Shown here: piece after piece, positions 17,036-24,891 of the stretch
How positions within the stretch are numbered: the stretch's first letter is position 1
Layout of the letters: each line of letters starts with the position of its first letter
NCBI GenBank assembly: GCA_934747805.1
Contig: CAKVHC010000008.1
Location: forward strand, 1 to 50,609
Source: an uncultured Clostridia bacterium
Lineage (GTDB): Bacteria; Bacillota; Clostridia; Christensenellales; UBA1242
Direction: 5' to 3'
Length of the DNA: 50,609 nucleotides
Translations under genes and position numbers: made by a program
The notes under the pieces: generated by a model
What the model was told of the DNA's origin: nothing
The model's database searches: none
What the model saw: the letters and a program-made list of their open reading frames with translations, nothing else

Positions 17036-18211
17036 ATGGAAAATAATATTTGTAACATCAAAGTCATTGGCGTAGGTGGCGGTGGCAATAATGCTGTAGA
17101 GCGTATGATCAACGCAGGCATTACTAGTGCTAGTTTTGTCGCAGTCAACACAGACAAACAAGCCTTGCTTATGAGCAGCGCACAAGAGTTGATTCAAATA
17201 GGCATCGATTGTACAAAAGGTCTTGGCGCAGGCTCCGACCCAACAAAAGGCGAGAATGCGGCCATTGAGAGCAAGGAAGAAATCAAGAAAGTGCTTGAAG
17301 GTTGCAACCTTGTGTTCATTACCGCTGGTATGGGCGGTGGCACAGGCACGGGCGCTGCACCAGTCGTTGCACAGCTTGCCAAAGAAATGGGCATTTTGAC
17401 TGTGGCAGTTGTAACCAAACCATTCAGTTTTGAAGGTCCAAAGAGAATGGCTAACGCTGAACTCGGCATCAGCAATTTGAAGAAATATGTTGACTCAATC
17501 GTCATCATTCCAAACGATAAACTCAACCACATTTTGAAGAAAGGCACATCTGTCGTTGAGGCATTCCGCCTTGCAGATGATGTATTGCGTCAAGGTATTC
17601 AAGGCGTTGCTGACGTGATCGTTACTCCATCACTCATCAACCTTGACTTTGCTGACGTCAAGACCATTATGGAAGGCAAGGGTCTTGCACACATGGGCAT
17701 TGGTCGTGGCAAGGGCGAGAACCGCACAATCGAGGCAGTTCGTCAGGCTGTTACTAGCCAGTTGCTCGAAACCAGCATAGAGGGTGCAAGTGGCATTTTG
17801 CTCAATATCAAAGGCGGCGAAGACTTGGCATTGGATGAGGTCGTTGACGCTGTCGGACTTGTTCGTGACGTGGCTAGCCCAGACGTAAACTTGATTTACG
17901 GCACATCAATCGACAAGAATATGAACAACGAAGTGGAGATTACTGTCATTGCCACTGGCTTTGAGAAGAATAAACCACAGCCAACTGTTGCCGATGCTCC
18001 AAGCTTTGCAGAGCATGGCAAAGAGTTTGTTGCATTCAACCAACCAGCTGCTAACCCAACAGCCAAACCAGTGAACAAACTTGAACCAGAAGTAAAAGTG
18101 GAAGACATTAAACCTCAACCACAAGCAGAAAAGCCAAAGGAAGAAATCAACCACATTAAAGTTGATAATAGCGATTTGCCACCTTTCTTGCGTAAACTTA
18201 AAGGCAATTAA
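17036..18211 (+). CDS. ftsZ: Cell division GTPase FtsZ
   Basis: Tubulin homologue that builds the Z-ring. The N-terminus NICNIKVIGVGGGGNNAV binds nucleotide, the GTP signature GGGTGTG spans Gly100-Gly106, and the synergy region with NLDFADVKTIM follows. A Pro/Lys/Glu-rich linker starts near residue 318, and the tail ends DLPPFLRKLKGN, the conserved peptide that binds FtsA. 391 aa is normal. AGGAG precedes ATG 17036, 36 bases after ftsA. Since the tail peptide is intact, FtsA or another tether is still expected to bind it. Confidence 0.97.
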   Translation: MENNICNIKVIGVGGGGNNAVERMINAGITSASFVAVNTDKQALLMSSAQELIQIGIDCTKGLGAGSDPTKGENAAIESKEEIKKVLEGCNLVFITAGMGGGTGTGAAPVVAQLAKEMGILTVAVVTKPFSFEGPKRMANAELGISNLKKYVDSIVIIPNDKLNHILKKGTSVVEAFRLADDVLRQGIQGVADVIVTPSLINLDFADVKTIMEGKGLAHMGIGRGKGENRTIEAVRQAVTSQLLETSIEGASGILLNIKGGEDLALDEVVDAVGLVRDVASPDVNLIYGTSIDKNMNNEVEITVIATGFEKNKPQPTVADAPSFAEHGKEFVAFNQPAANPTAKPVNKLEPEVKVEDIKPQPQAEKPKEEINHIKVDNSDLPPFLRKLKGN

Positions 18212-18215
18212 TAAC

Positions 18216-18243
18216 AAAAGAACTCGTTTGAGTTCTTTTTTTT
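18216..18243 (+). terminator. Rho-independent terminator after ftsZ
   Basis: AAAAGAACTC (18216-18225), GTTT loop, GAGTTCTTTT (18230-18239) and more T residues. It closes the dcw transcript. Confidence 0.9.
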
Positions 18244-18254
18244 GTTCAAATCGG

Positions 18255-18282
18255 TTGCATACGTTATTCAAAAGCGTATAAT
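18255..18282 (+). promoter_or_regulatory. Promoter of the AbrB-like/ABC operon
   Basis: TTGCAT (18255-18260), 16-base spacer, TATAAT (18277-18282), 75 bases before the AbrB-like start. The spacing between start site and gene leaves room for autoregulation, but I see no clear operator. Confidence 0.7.
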
Positions 18283-18356
18283 ATAGGTAAGCAAAGTAAG
18301 AAAAGTAAGACAACAATTAAATTTTATAACACAATATGACTATAAAAGGAGTCAAT

Positions 18357-18569
18357 ATGGAACAAGGAAAGTTTATTTGGACGACAAAGGTCAGTAACAA
18401 AGGGCAAATCGTCATTCCGAAACAAGCACGTGACGAGTTTGATATCAAAGAAGGTGACACGCTCATAATGTTTGGTGACAAAGAAAAAGGCATTGCCATT
18501 GCCAAATATGACGATTATTTAAAGTTTGCGGAAGCGATTTTCAATGCAAATAAGGGAGATAATCAATGA
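18357..18569 (+). CDS. SpoVT/AbrB-domain transcription regulator
   Basis: A 70-aa protein with one AbrB swapped-hairpin DNA-binding domain (TTKVSNKGQIVIPKQARDEF, then IKEGDTLIMF). Such proteins form dimers and often control their own operon. ATG 18357 is chosen because AAAGGAG lies five bases before it; the ATG at 18336 has none. It overlaps the ABC ATPase gene by four bases (ATGA), so it probably regulates this exporter. Antitoxins also use this fold, but no toxin is adjacent. Confidence 0.85.
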   Translation: MEQGKFIWTTKVSNKGQIVIPKQARDEFDIKEGDTLIMFGDKEKGIAIAKYDDYLKFAEAIFNANKGDNQ

Positions 18570-19276
18570 TTAAGATTGATAATTTAACCAAAAAATATGG
18601 CAAATTAACCGCCGTTGATGGTGTAACGCTAGATATTGCGGATAATGAATGTTTCGCTTTGCTTGGGCTGAATGGAGCAGGCAAGACCACACTCATAAAT
18701 GTGCTTACTACACAGACTCCAGCTACCAGTGGAACAGCGGAGATTGACGGCTATTCAATAACCAAGGACAAGTTGATGGTGAGAGAAGTTGTCAATATCT
18801 CACCACAGGAAAGTGCTGTGGCAAAGAACCTAACCGTGCGAGAAAACTTAGAGCTGATTGCAAGTCTTTACAACGTGTCCGACCCTAGCACGAAAATAGA
18901 TAAGATCATAGACGAGTTTGGTCTGCGTGAAAAGGAAAATGTAGTTTGCAAAAAACTAAGTGGCGGACAGATGCGAAGATTGAGCATTGCGCTTGCCATT
19001 ATCACCGAGCCCAAAGTGCTGTTTTTGGACGAACCGACGCTTGCATTGGACGTCAAAGCTCGTAAGAATTTGTGGGATATTGTGGAGCGACTGAAGAAAC
19101 AAATGACAATTATTCTCACTACTCATTATCTTGAAGAAGCCGATCAACTGGCAGACCGTGTTGGCATAATCAGTCGTGGCAAGATTAGGGCAGTGGGCAG
19201 TGTGTCGGACATTTTGCAGCGTACAGGCTATGATAGTCTAGAACAAGCATTTATCTCTATGACCGAGGAGGATTAA
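18566..19276 (+). CDS. ABC transporter ATP-binding protein (ABC-2 exporter)
   Basis: Cytoplasmic ATPase of 236 aa. Walker A is GLNGAGKTT (34-42), the signature is LSGGQMRR from Leu131, Walker B is VLFLDEP just after, and the H-loop is TTHYLEEAD. It resembles the NodI/DrrA/YhaQ group that powers ABC-2 permeases. It follows the AbrB-like regulator and shares one base with the permease gene, so the three form an operon. The substrate is unknown; drugs, lipids or peptides are all possible. Confidence 0.92.
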   Translation: MIKIDNLTKKYGKLTAVDGVTLDIADNECFALLGLNGAGKTTLINVLTTQTPATSGTAEIDGYSITKDKLMVREVVNISPQESAVAKNLTVRENLELIASLYNVSDPSTKIDKIIDEFGLREKENVVCKKLSGGQMRRLSIALAIITEPKVLFLDEPTLALDVKARKNLWDIVERLKKQMTIILTTHYLEEADQLADRVGIISRGKIRAVGSVSDILQRTGYDSLEQAFISMTEED

Positions 19277-20013
19277 TGAAAAGTACTTTTAACCTAACCA
19301 AGAGAAATTTCAAAGAAATTTTGCGTGAGCCACTTAGCATAGTCTTTTGTCTGATTTTTCCAGTGTTTATGCTTGTGTTAATGTCACTCATTTTTGCCAA
19401 TATGTCAGTCATTCCACCTAATTTTAGCATTAAAAACTATGCATGCGGAATTTGTATTTTTGGCTATACATTCATTGGAATGTTCGTCGCTTTGCAGATT
19501 TCTTCGGACAAAAACACTTCATTTATCAAGCGTATCAACATTGCTCCGATCAGCAAGTTTTCGTATTTTGCAAGCTTCGTGTTCAGTGCACTTCCGCTTG
19601 CCATTCTGCAAACTATTATATTCTTTGCCGTAGCACTATTGTTTGGTTATCCATTTAACATAAACTTATTGCTCGCAATCGTCTATCTCATTCCTTCCGC
19701 ACTAATGTATATAACGCTCGGCATTTTGGTCGGCGTAATCTGTAATAACGAAAAACAGACCGGCCCAATATCTTCCATATTCATCTCACTTGCAGGCATT
19801 TTCGGCGGAGTGTTCATGCCAGTTAGCACATTTACAGGCGGATTTGCCCAATTCGTCAACGCACTGCCATTTTCTCACTCTGTGGCAATCGCTAGTGAAC
19901 TGCACACTGTGGGCGCAAGTGCAATATATCCACACATTCTGTATGTGGTCGGCTACACAATCTTATTTGTCGCCTTGACAATACTCATTAACCAAATTAA
20001 ATCAAAAAAATAA
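19276..20013 (+). CDS. ABC-2 type transporter permease
   Basis: Membrane protein of 245 aa with six predicted helices. It starts with a basic cytoplasmic stretch (NLTKRNFKEILREP) typical of ABC-2 permeases, then helices near 22-42, 55-75, 100-125, 135-155, 165-185 and 220-240. It pairs with the ATPase encoded directly upstream, the stop and start codons overlapping by one base. The helical layout and the family call are firm; the cargo is not. Confidence 0.88.
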   Translation: MKSTFNLTKRNFKEILREPLSIVFCLIFPVFMLVLMSLIFANMSVIPPNFSIKNYACGICIFGYTFIGMFVALQISSDKNTSFIKRINIAPISKFSYFASFVFSALPLAILQTIIFFAVALLFGYPFNINLLLAIVYLIPSALMYITLGILVGVICNNEKQTGPISSIFISLAGIFGGVFMPVSTFTGGFAQFVNALPFSHSVAIASELHTVGASAIYPHILYVVGYTILFVALTILINQIKSKK

Positions 20014-20037
20014 GGCTTTTCACAAGTCTTATTTTTT
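20003..20037. terminator. Bidirectional terminator between ABC permease and XRE gene
   Basis: AAAAATAAGGCTT (about 20004-20016), TTCAC-type loop, AAGTCTTATTTTTT (20024-20037), with one G-T pair. It overlaps both gene ends and can serve both strands. Confidence 0.8.
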
Positions 20038-20232
20038 GTAGTATTCATCAAACAAATCGTTCGGCGTGCATTCCAAAATGTCGCATATAGTCTTCAAATT
20101 ATCAAACTTTATTGCGGACGTTTTGTTGTTTACAATGTTGTTGAAATTTTGATAACTCAACCCCAGTTGATTGTATAGCCAATACTTCGTTTTGCCGTTT
20201 TCCTTTAATATGTCCAGAATTCGTAGTTTCAT
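20029..20232 (-). CDS. Small XRE/Cro-CI helix-turn-helix regulator
   Basis: A 67-aa protein made almost only of a Cro/CI-type HTH (KTKYWLYNQLGLSYQNFNNI, then NLKTICDILECTPNDLF), similar to short YozG-type regulators. GGAG lies 10 bases before the start. It is transcribed away from the TasA-like gene, and the shared 140-base gap holds CACATT motifs, including a perfect palindrome over the neighbour's -10 box. It is therefore the best candidate for repressor of both genes, like SinR for tasA in Bacillus; that role is inferred. Confidence 0.85.
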   Translation of the reverse strand: MKLRILDILKENGKTKYWLYNQLGLSYQNFNNIVNNKTSAIKFDNLKTICDILECTPNDLFDEYYKK

Positions 20233-20283
20233 TTTATATAATCTCCACGATATATTATGTACACATTTTATATTTAAATTTAG

Positions 20284-20316
20284 TTGACATTATAGATTTA
20301 CACATTATATAATGTG
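20284..20316 (+). promoter_or_regulatory. Promoter with palindromic operator upstream of the TasA-like gene
   Basis: TTGACA (20284-20289), 18-base spacer, TATAAT (20308-20313). The perfect 16-base palindrome CACATTATATAATGTG (20301-20316) covers the -10 box, a position where a bound dimer would block RNA polymerase. A second CACATT (20262-20267) lies nearer the XRE gene. Confidence 0.75.
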
Positions 20317-20372
20317 CACGTAATATATAATTGCAATAATGTAATCAAAAATTTAAATTAACGGAAGAAGAT

Positions 20373-22010
20373 ATGAAAAGAGTGATTAATAAGTCTGCGA
20401 TAATATTGGGAATTTTGGTCTTTGCGATCAGCCTTTGTTTTGGTTTAACGATGGCATGGTTCACCTCCAGCGCAAGTGCGAGTGGCACAATCACCACGGG
20501 GCATTTAAGGATAACTGAACTGCAAGACAGTGATAATCAGACGTTTAGTTGGACGAGCGACAATGTCGTGCCAGGTACACAGATTGCAAGCGGCACGTAC
20601 AAAGCATTGATTGACACGAACATAAATTATTTTGTACGCCTTTTGTTTCGTGCAACAGTTGTGCCATCGGGAAACTCTCACGTCACGGGTTGCAAAGACA
20701 TTTTCACCAATGACACGGACATTTTGAGCATAAGTATTGGCGGTGACAAATATCAGAAGTCTAGCATAGACACGTCGGACGGCTATTCAGCGTATTATAA
20801 GCTTGCTCCGTCACCATCATCAAACACGGCAGAAACGTTTGACCTAGACATTAAGGTCGGCGAGAGCGTGGGCGATGGGGGTTGCACTTATTATATGGGT
20901 GCAGCAATCCAACTAAGTATGGTGGTCGAAGTTGTGCAAGCGAATTATTGGGCAGGTAGTGAAGTGGCAACCGCCTTTACAGATGCGGAAACAATGCACG
21001 CTACTTGGGAAGGCAATTTTGACGGCGTGCGTTACAATCTAGAGATGCCAATAAACCAAGTCGCCACCAACAATTCTTGGGCGGACGGAGATATGAATGT
21101 GGGCACGTTTGACGACGAAGTGGTCACGATTAGCACTAATGCACCAGCAATATACAAGAGCGGTAGCACAACTAGGAGTATGCGAGCGCAAACACTACGT
21201 ACAACCTATGAAACAGACGAGAATAAGTTTAACATTACTTTCACGCAAAGACAAGTTGGCAGTTTGGATATAAATCTCAATGACGACAAGCCATTCTTAA
21301 CGCAAGATGAATGTGTATTCGATAAAGGCGTTTCCATAACCAAGCCAGTAATTCTTAAAAATGTAGGCACGCTCCCACTAAAATATAGGTTGTCGCTTTC
21401 GGACGTTGCACTCCCATTTATGACGGCAAGCATTGCGGATGGCGATGCAGTGACGACCGGTAGCTTGGACGAAATAACTGTTGAAGGCATACTTGCGAAG
21501 GACGAGAGTAAGACGCTGTATGTGACCATTACAATGACGGACACCGCCACCGGATTGGACATAGGCTTGGTGGAATTCACAACGACAGTACATGCAATAC
21601 AAAACAACTATGTGAACGACGAATTTAATACGGCGAGTGTAAACGACGAGCCCGTTTTGATGTGGTTTAATGATACTGCATCGATAACCAACTCAATGAT
21701 TGTGAATATGTACAGCGAAAACTCACCGGCTTGGTGCTTGCTGGGTGGTGCGAATGATAGCACAGCAACAACGTCAACTGTCACGATGTCAGTGCCACAA
21801 GGTTATAAAATCACAAATGTCAAAATCACTTATTCTTCACTTGGAAAAAGCGTAATCAAGGACTCCACGTACAACGCAATCTTTTCTGGACAGAGTTATC
21901 GCTATGGCAAAAGCGAAGTTCAGTTCACGATACATAGTTCGCTGGACGGCGGTAATTACGGTCAAGTATATATCAAGTCAATTCAAGTGGAGTACATAAA
22001 GACCGCATAA
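20373..22010 (+). CDS. Secreted TasA/camelysin-like protein with SipW-type signal
   Basis: A 545-aa exported protein. The N-terminus is basic, then a hydrophobic helix (10-29), then MAWFTSSAS and TITTGHLRI, matching the pattern of SipW-dependent signals (TWAAFND and TFASGTLDL in TasA). NVVPGTQI and a following strand with NYFVRLLFRA resemble the TasA domain. Residues about 310-415 form a second beta-rich domain (FDKGVSITKPVILKNVGTLP), and about 435-545 a third, possibly carbohydrate-binding. No sortase or membrane anchor is seen at the C-terminus. No SipW-like peptidase is in the window. Fibre formation is inferred from family only. Confidence 0.7.
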   Translation: MKRVINKSAIILGILVFAISLCFGLTMAWFTSSASASGTITTGHLRITELQDSDNQTFSWTSDNVVPGTQIASGTYKALIDTNINYFVRLLFRATVVPSGNSHVTGCKDIFTNDTDILSISIGGDKYQKSSIDTSDGYSAYYKLAPSPSSNTAETFDLDIKVGESVGDGGCTYYMGAAIQLSMVVEVVQANYWAGSEVATAFTDAETMHATWEGNFDGVRYNLEMPINQVATNNSWADGDMNVGTFDDEVVTISTNAPAIYKSGSTTRSMRAQTLRTTYETDENKFNITFTQRQVGSLDINLNDDKPFLTQDECVFDKGVSITKPVILKNVGTLPLKYRLSLSDVALPFMTASIADGDAVTTGSLDEITVEGILAKDESKTLYVTITMTDTATGLDIGLVEFTTTVHAIQNNYVNDEFNTASVNDEPVLMWFNDTASITNSMIVNMYSENSPAWCLLGGANDSTATTSTVTMSVPQGYKITNVKITYSSLGKSVIKDSTYNAIFSGQSYRYGKSEVQFTIHSSLDGGNYGQVYIKSIQVEYIKTA

Positions 22011-22037
22011 AAAACACGGCAAACATGCCGTGTTTTT
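22011..22037 (+). terminator. Rho-independent terminator after the TasA-like gene
   Basis: AAAACACGGCA (22011-22021), AACA loop, TGCCGTGTTTTTT (22026-22038). The stem is perfect and follows the stop at once. Confidence 0.9.
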
Positions 22038-22088
22038 TTAATATCTGATTGAATAAATTTGAAAAAAAAGAAAATTTTCAAAAAAGTA

Positions 22089-22116
22089 TTGCAATTTCAT
22101 TTTTGTGTGCTAATAT
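22089..22116 (+). promoter_or_regulatory. Possible promoter of the leader ORF
   Basis: TTGCAA (22089-22094), 16-base spacer, TAATAT (22111-22116). It lies in very AT-rich sequence, so chance matches are easy. Confidence 0.4.
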
Positions 22117-22147
22117 AAAAATATATTTTAGGAGAATTTTAAACATA

Positions 22148-22246
22148 ATGATAAGAAATTTGCCAGTCCTCAATAATGGTTATGCGTCTACACAAGATTT
22201 TAGACTATTATTTTGCATTGGTAATTTTAGTTTAGTTTTATCTTAA
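22148..22246 (+). CDS. Short ORF, possible leader peptide
   Basis: A 32-codon ORF starting MIRNLPVLNNGY and ending SLVLS. AGGAG lies 13 bases before its ATG, and a promoter-like pair is further upstream. A hairpin terminator follows 46 bases after its stop. The promoter-leader ORF-terminator layout resembles an attenuator ahead of the nucleoside phosphorylase operon, but there is no run of one amino-acid codon to point to a signal. It may equally be a remnant of a gene. Confidence 0.35.
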   Translation: MIRNLPVLNNGYASTQDFRLLFCIGNFSLVLS

Positions 22247-22291
22247 ATATGTTTTGAAATTAAAGAAGTTTAAGGTTAAGAAAAGAAATTA

Positions 22292-22324
22292 AAGGTATCA
22301 ATGCTAGGACTTGGTACCTTTTTT
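22292..22324 (+). terminator. Terminator or attenuator hairpin
   Basis: AAGGTATC (22292-22299), 13-base loop, GGTACCTT (22313-22320) and T-run. It stands 135 bases before the nucleoside phosphorylase gene and after the short ORF. The rest of the 448-base gap holds AT-rich sequence with a TATAAT-like element at 22377-22382 and an AGGAGG site before the next gene. Confidence 0.7.
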
Positions 22325-22458
22325 ATTATTATTTAGCAATTTACTTAAAATATTATTAAAATCTAAATAAATATGTTATAATGCCATTGAGATATATATG
22401 GAAGTTAAAAATATAATTCCGGAGACTTAATGGGCAGAAGAATTATAAGGAGGAAATT

Positions 22459-23199
22459 ATGATTACAGATGCATTTGACAACAAATCACAAGCTGTGATA
22501 AATCCCATAAACAAAGAAAATCGTATTAAGTGTAATGTCGTTATTGCTACATTTTCAAATGAAATTGAAAACTATGTTATAAATACATTTAATGCAGAAA
22601 AAGTCAATGAATTTACTTGTTGTAATGGTAAATTTCCTATTTATGCTTTTGAATACAATAAGAAAAAGTATGGATTTTACAAAACATTACTCGGAGCCCC
22701 TGCGTCAGTTGGAATGCTTGAAGATGCCGCAACAATGTTTGATTGTGACAAATTCGTAGTATTCGGTTCTGCGGGAACTCTTGATAAAAGTTGTCATGGA
22801 AAAGTTATAGTTCCATCTTATGCTTATCGTGATGAAGGCACTTCATATCATTATGCACAAGCAGATGATTATATTAAAATTGAAAATGCAGAAAAAGTTG
22901 CACAGTTTATGAAAAAATATGATATTCCTTTTGCAAAAGGGAAATGCTGGACAACTGACGCTTTTTATCGAGAAACAAAAAACAATTTAGAGAAAAGGAA
23001 AAAAGATGGTTGTATTGCAGTTGATATGGAATGTTCAGCAATGCAAGCATGTGCAATATTTAGAAAATTAGACTTATATTATTTCTTTTTAAGTGGAGAT
23101 TTGTTGGATTCTCCAGAATGGGACGATAAAGGACTACACGACGCAAATCACCGCTTTCAAAACTTTGATATTGCACTGCATCTAGCAGAAGAAATTTAA
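22459..23199 (+). CDS. Nucleoside phosphorylase/MTA-SAH nucleosidase family protein
   Basis: A 246-aa member of the PNP_UDP superfamily, which cleaves N-glycosidic bonds of nucleosides. The middle VVFGSAGTLD resembles the family phosphate or ribose loop, and AVDMECSAMQA carries the conserved Met-Glu that binds ribose; SGDLLDSPEW holds the catalytic Asp region. The exact substrate is unclear because the sequence departs from both uridine phosphorylase and MTA nucleosidase. It heads a tightly packed AT-rich cluster with a peptidase and acetyltransferases. AGGAGG precedes ATG 22459. Confidence 0.8.
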   Translation: MITDAFDNKSQAVINPINKENRIKCNVVIATFSNEIENYVINTFNAEKVNEFTCCNGKFPIYAFEYNKKKYGFYKTLLGAPASVGMLEDAATMFDCDKFVVFGSAGTLDKSCHGKVIVPSYAYRDEGTSYHYAQADDYIKIENAEKVAQFMKKYDIPFAKGKCWTTDAFYRETKNNLEKRKKDGCIAVDMECSAMQACAIFRKLDLYYFFLSGDLLDSPEWDDKGLHDANHRFQNFDIALHLAEEI

Positions 23200-23208
23200 G
23201 GAGGAAAT

Positions 23209-23916
23209 ATGAGATTGATACTAAACGGCGGTGGCAGTGATGAACAGGTCAAAGAAAGCTACGAATTATTTGCTCGTGAATTAAACGGTGGCAAGGTTCT
23301 GTATATTCCACTTGCTTGGCCTTATGGTAATATGGAAGAGTGTGTTAATTGGTTTCAAGGTCAAATGACGCCGTTTGGAATAACCGATATTGAACAAATA
23401 TTAAATCCGAATGACGTAACAAAGGAAAAACTAGAAAATGTTAAAGGGGTGTTTATTGGTGGAGGAAATACTTATCAGTTATTGAAATGTTTAAAGGACA
23501 CGCACGCTTTTGAAAACCTAAAAGGCTACATTAAAAACAATGGCTTGGCTATGGGGTCAAGCGCCGGCGCTTTAATATTTGGTGAATGTATTGACTCTTG
23601 TCTAAAAGATGAACTTGTTATTAAATCTTGTAACGACGAAAACAAAGTAGGACTTAAAGATACCAAAGGATTTAATTGTATAAATGGGTATAGCATTTTG
23701 CCACATTATAAGAAGCTTCCAGAACAATATGGAGATACACAAAAAAGAGTTGATAAACTATTAAAACAGGGCTATAAATTAGTTTGTCTGCCAGAAGAAA
23801 CAAGTTTGTGGATAAACGGGAACCATATGCAAATTATTGGTCAGAAGCCTGCTGAAATAATTACAGAACGAGACAAAAAAACAATTTACACAAATGAAGA
23901 ATTTTTATGTAAATAA
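23209..23916 (+). CDS. Peptidase S51 family (dipeptidase E-like)
   Basis: Serine peptidase-like protein of 235 aa related to PepE (alpha-aspartyl dipeptidase). It has GVFIGGGNTYQLL (about 82-94), the nucleophile elbow GSSAGA with Ser118, and a late PHY segment that can supply His. Many S51-like proteins near acetyltransferases have unproven substrates, so dipeptidase activity is only probable. No signal peptide is seen. Spacing from the phosphorylase gene is nine bases with an AAGGAGG site, so they are in one operon. Confidence 0.85.
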   Translation: MRLILNGGGSDEQVKESYELFARELNGGKVLYIPLAWPYGNMEECVNWFQGQMTPFGITDIEQILNPNDVTKEKLENVKGVFIGGGNTYQLLKCLKDTHAFENLKGYIKNNGLAMGSSAGALIFGECIDSCLKDELVIKSCNDENKVGLKDTKGFNCINGYSILPHYKKLPEQYGDTQKRVDKLLKQGYKLVCLPEETSLWINGNHMQIIGQKPAEIITERDKKTIYTNEEFLCK

Positions 23917-23927
23917 GGATTAGAATC

Positions 23928-24467
23928 ATGAAAGAAATAAAATTAAAAAATGGGGAGATTTTAACTATAACATCCACTACACTAGATGATGCGCAAGAAC
24001 TTGCAGATTATGCTAACACTATTCGCTTTGAAAGCAAATTTATAACGATGGGTGAAGAAGACGGGCTTTCAACAAAAACTAGTCAGGAGAAATGGGTGCA
24101 AAGCACACTAAATAATAATAAAAGTTTTATCTTTTCAGCGAAGATAAATGGTAAACTTGTTGGTAGTGGTAATTTGGGCCCCAAATCAAACAAAGCAAGA
24201 CTTATCCATAGATGCGATATGGGAGTTAGTGTATTAAAAGAGTATTGGGGTTTAGGTATTGCTAGTGAAATAATGAAAGTTATTATTGAAAAAGCAAAAG
24301 AAATAGGCTTTGAACAAATAGAACTTCAAGTTGCCAGCGAAAATGCACCTGCTAGGCATTTGTATAAAAAATTTGGCTTTTATGAAACTGGCTATATCAA
24401 CCATGGCATGAAATATGCAGATGGAACATATGCAAAGCTAATTTTAATGCAAAAAGATTTAAAATAA
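23928..24467 (+). CDS. GNAT-family N-acetyltransferase
   Basis: A 179-aa acetyltransferase. The acetyl-CoA loop is VLKEYWGLGIASEIM, and the C-terminal block NAPARHLYKKFGFYETGYINH is typical of the GNAT group near RimI/YhhY proteins. It has an AAGGA site eleven bases after the peptidase gene. The acceptor, possibly an antibiotic, amino acid or protein, cannot be told from sequence. Confidence 0.88.
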   Translation: MKEIKLKNGEILTITSTTLDDAQELADYANTIRFESKFITMGEEDGLSTKTSQEKWVQSTLNNNKSFIFSAKINGKLVGSGNLGPKSNKARLIHRCDMGVSVLKEYWGLGIASEIMKVIIEKAKEIGFEQIELQVASENAPARHLYKKFGFYETGYINHGMKYADGTYAKLILMQKDLK

Positions 24468-24478
24468 AGGAAAACACA

Positions 24479-24865
24479 ATGAAAATTAAGATTGATGCAA
24501 AAGAACTAATTAAAGAACAAAAGAAAACACAAAAAAGATGTGTTGAGTTGATTGGCAGGGGAAAGTTTAGCATTGCGAACCTAGAAAAAATAGTCGAGGG
24601 ACTTAAACATTTGAACGAATCTTTGACTCAAAACTGCTTATCTACCACATTAGTACTAACAAAAACATGTGGTGGCAGCACTGCCAATTTGGAACTGCCT
24701 ACAACAACTCAGGGCAAGTTGTATGAGGATAATCAGTATCTCATACTTGCGTTGACCCAGCAAATAGACATTGCAAAAGCCAATAATTTAGAATATGTAA
24801 CCGATTTTAGTTTTACAACGGAGCAAATTTTAAATTATGGTCAACAAAAAAATATTATTAGGTAG
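24479..24865 (+). CDS. Hypothetical protein
   Basis: A 128-aa protein I do not recognise. It begins with a Lys-rich helical part (about 1-30), then KFSIANLEKIVEGLKHLNES and a Thr/Leu-rich middle with TKTCGGSTANLELP. No membrane helix or signal is visible. It lies between two acetyltransferase genes in the same direction, with AAAGGA 12 bases after the first; codon use is AT-rich like theirs, which supports a real gene. Confidence 0.6.
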   Translation: MKIKIDAKELIKEQKKTQKRCVELIGRGKFSIANLEKIVEGLKHLNESLTQNCLSTTLVLTKTCGGSTANLELPTTTQGKLYEDNQYLILALTQQIDIAKANNLEYVTDFSFTTEQILNYGQQKNIIR

Positions 24866-24891
24866 AATTACATATTAAAAAGGAGTAAATT

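Noticed and set aside
18357..18569. AbrB-like protein as an antitoxin
   Set aside because: The next genes are an ABC ATPase and permease, not a toxin; a transcription regulator of the exporter is simpler.
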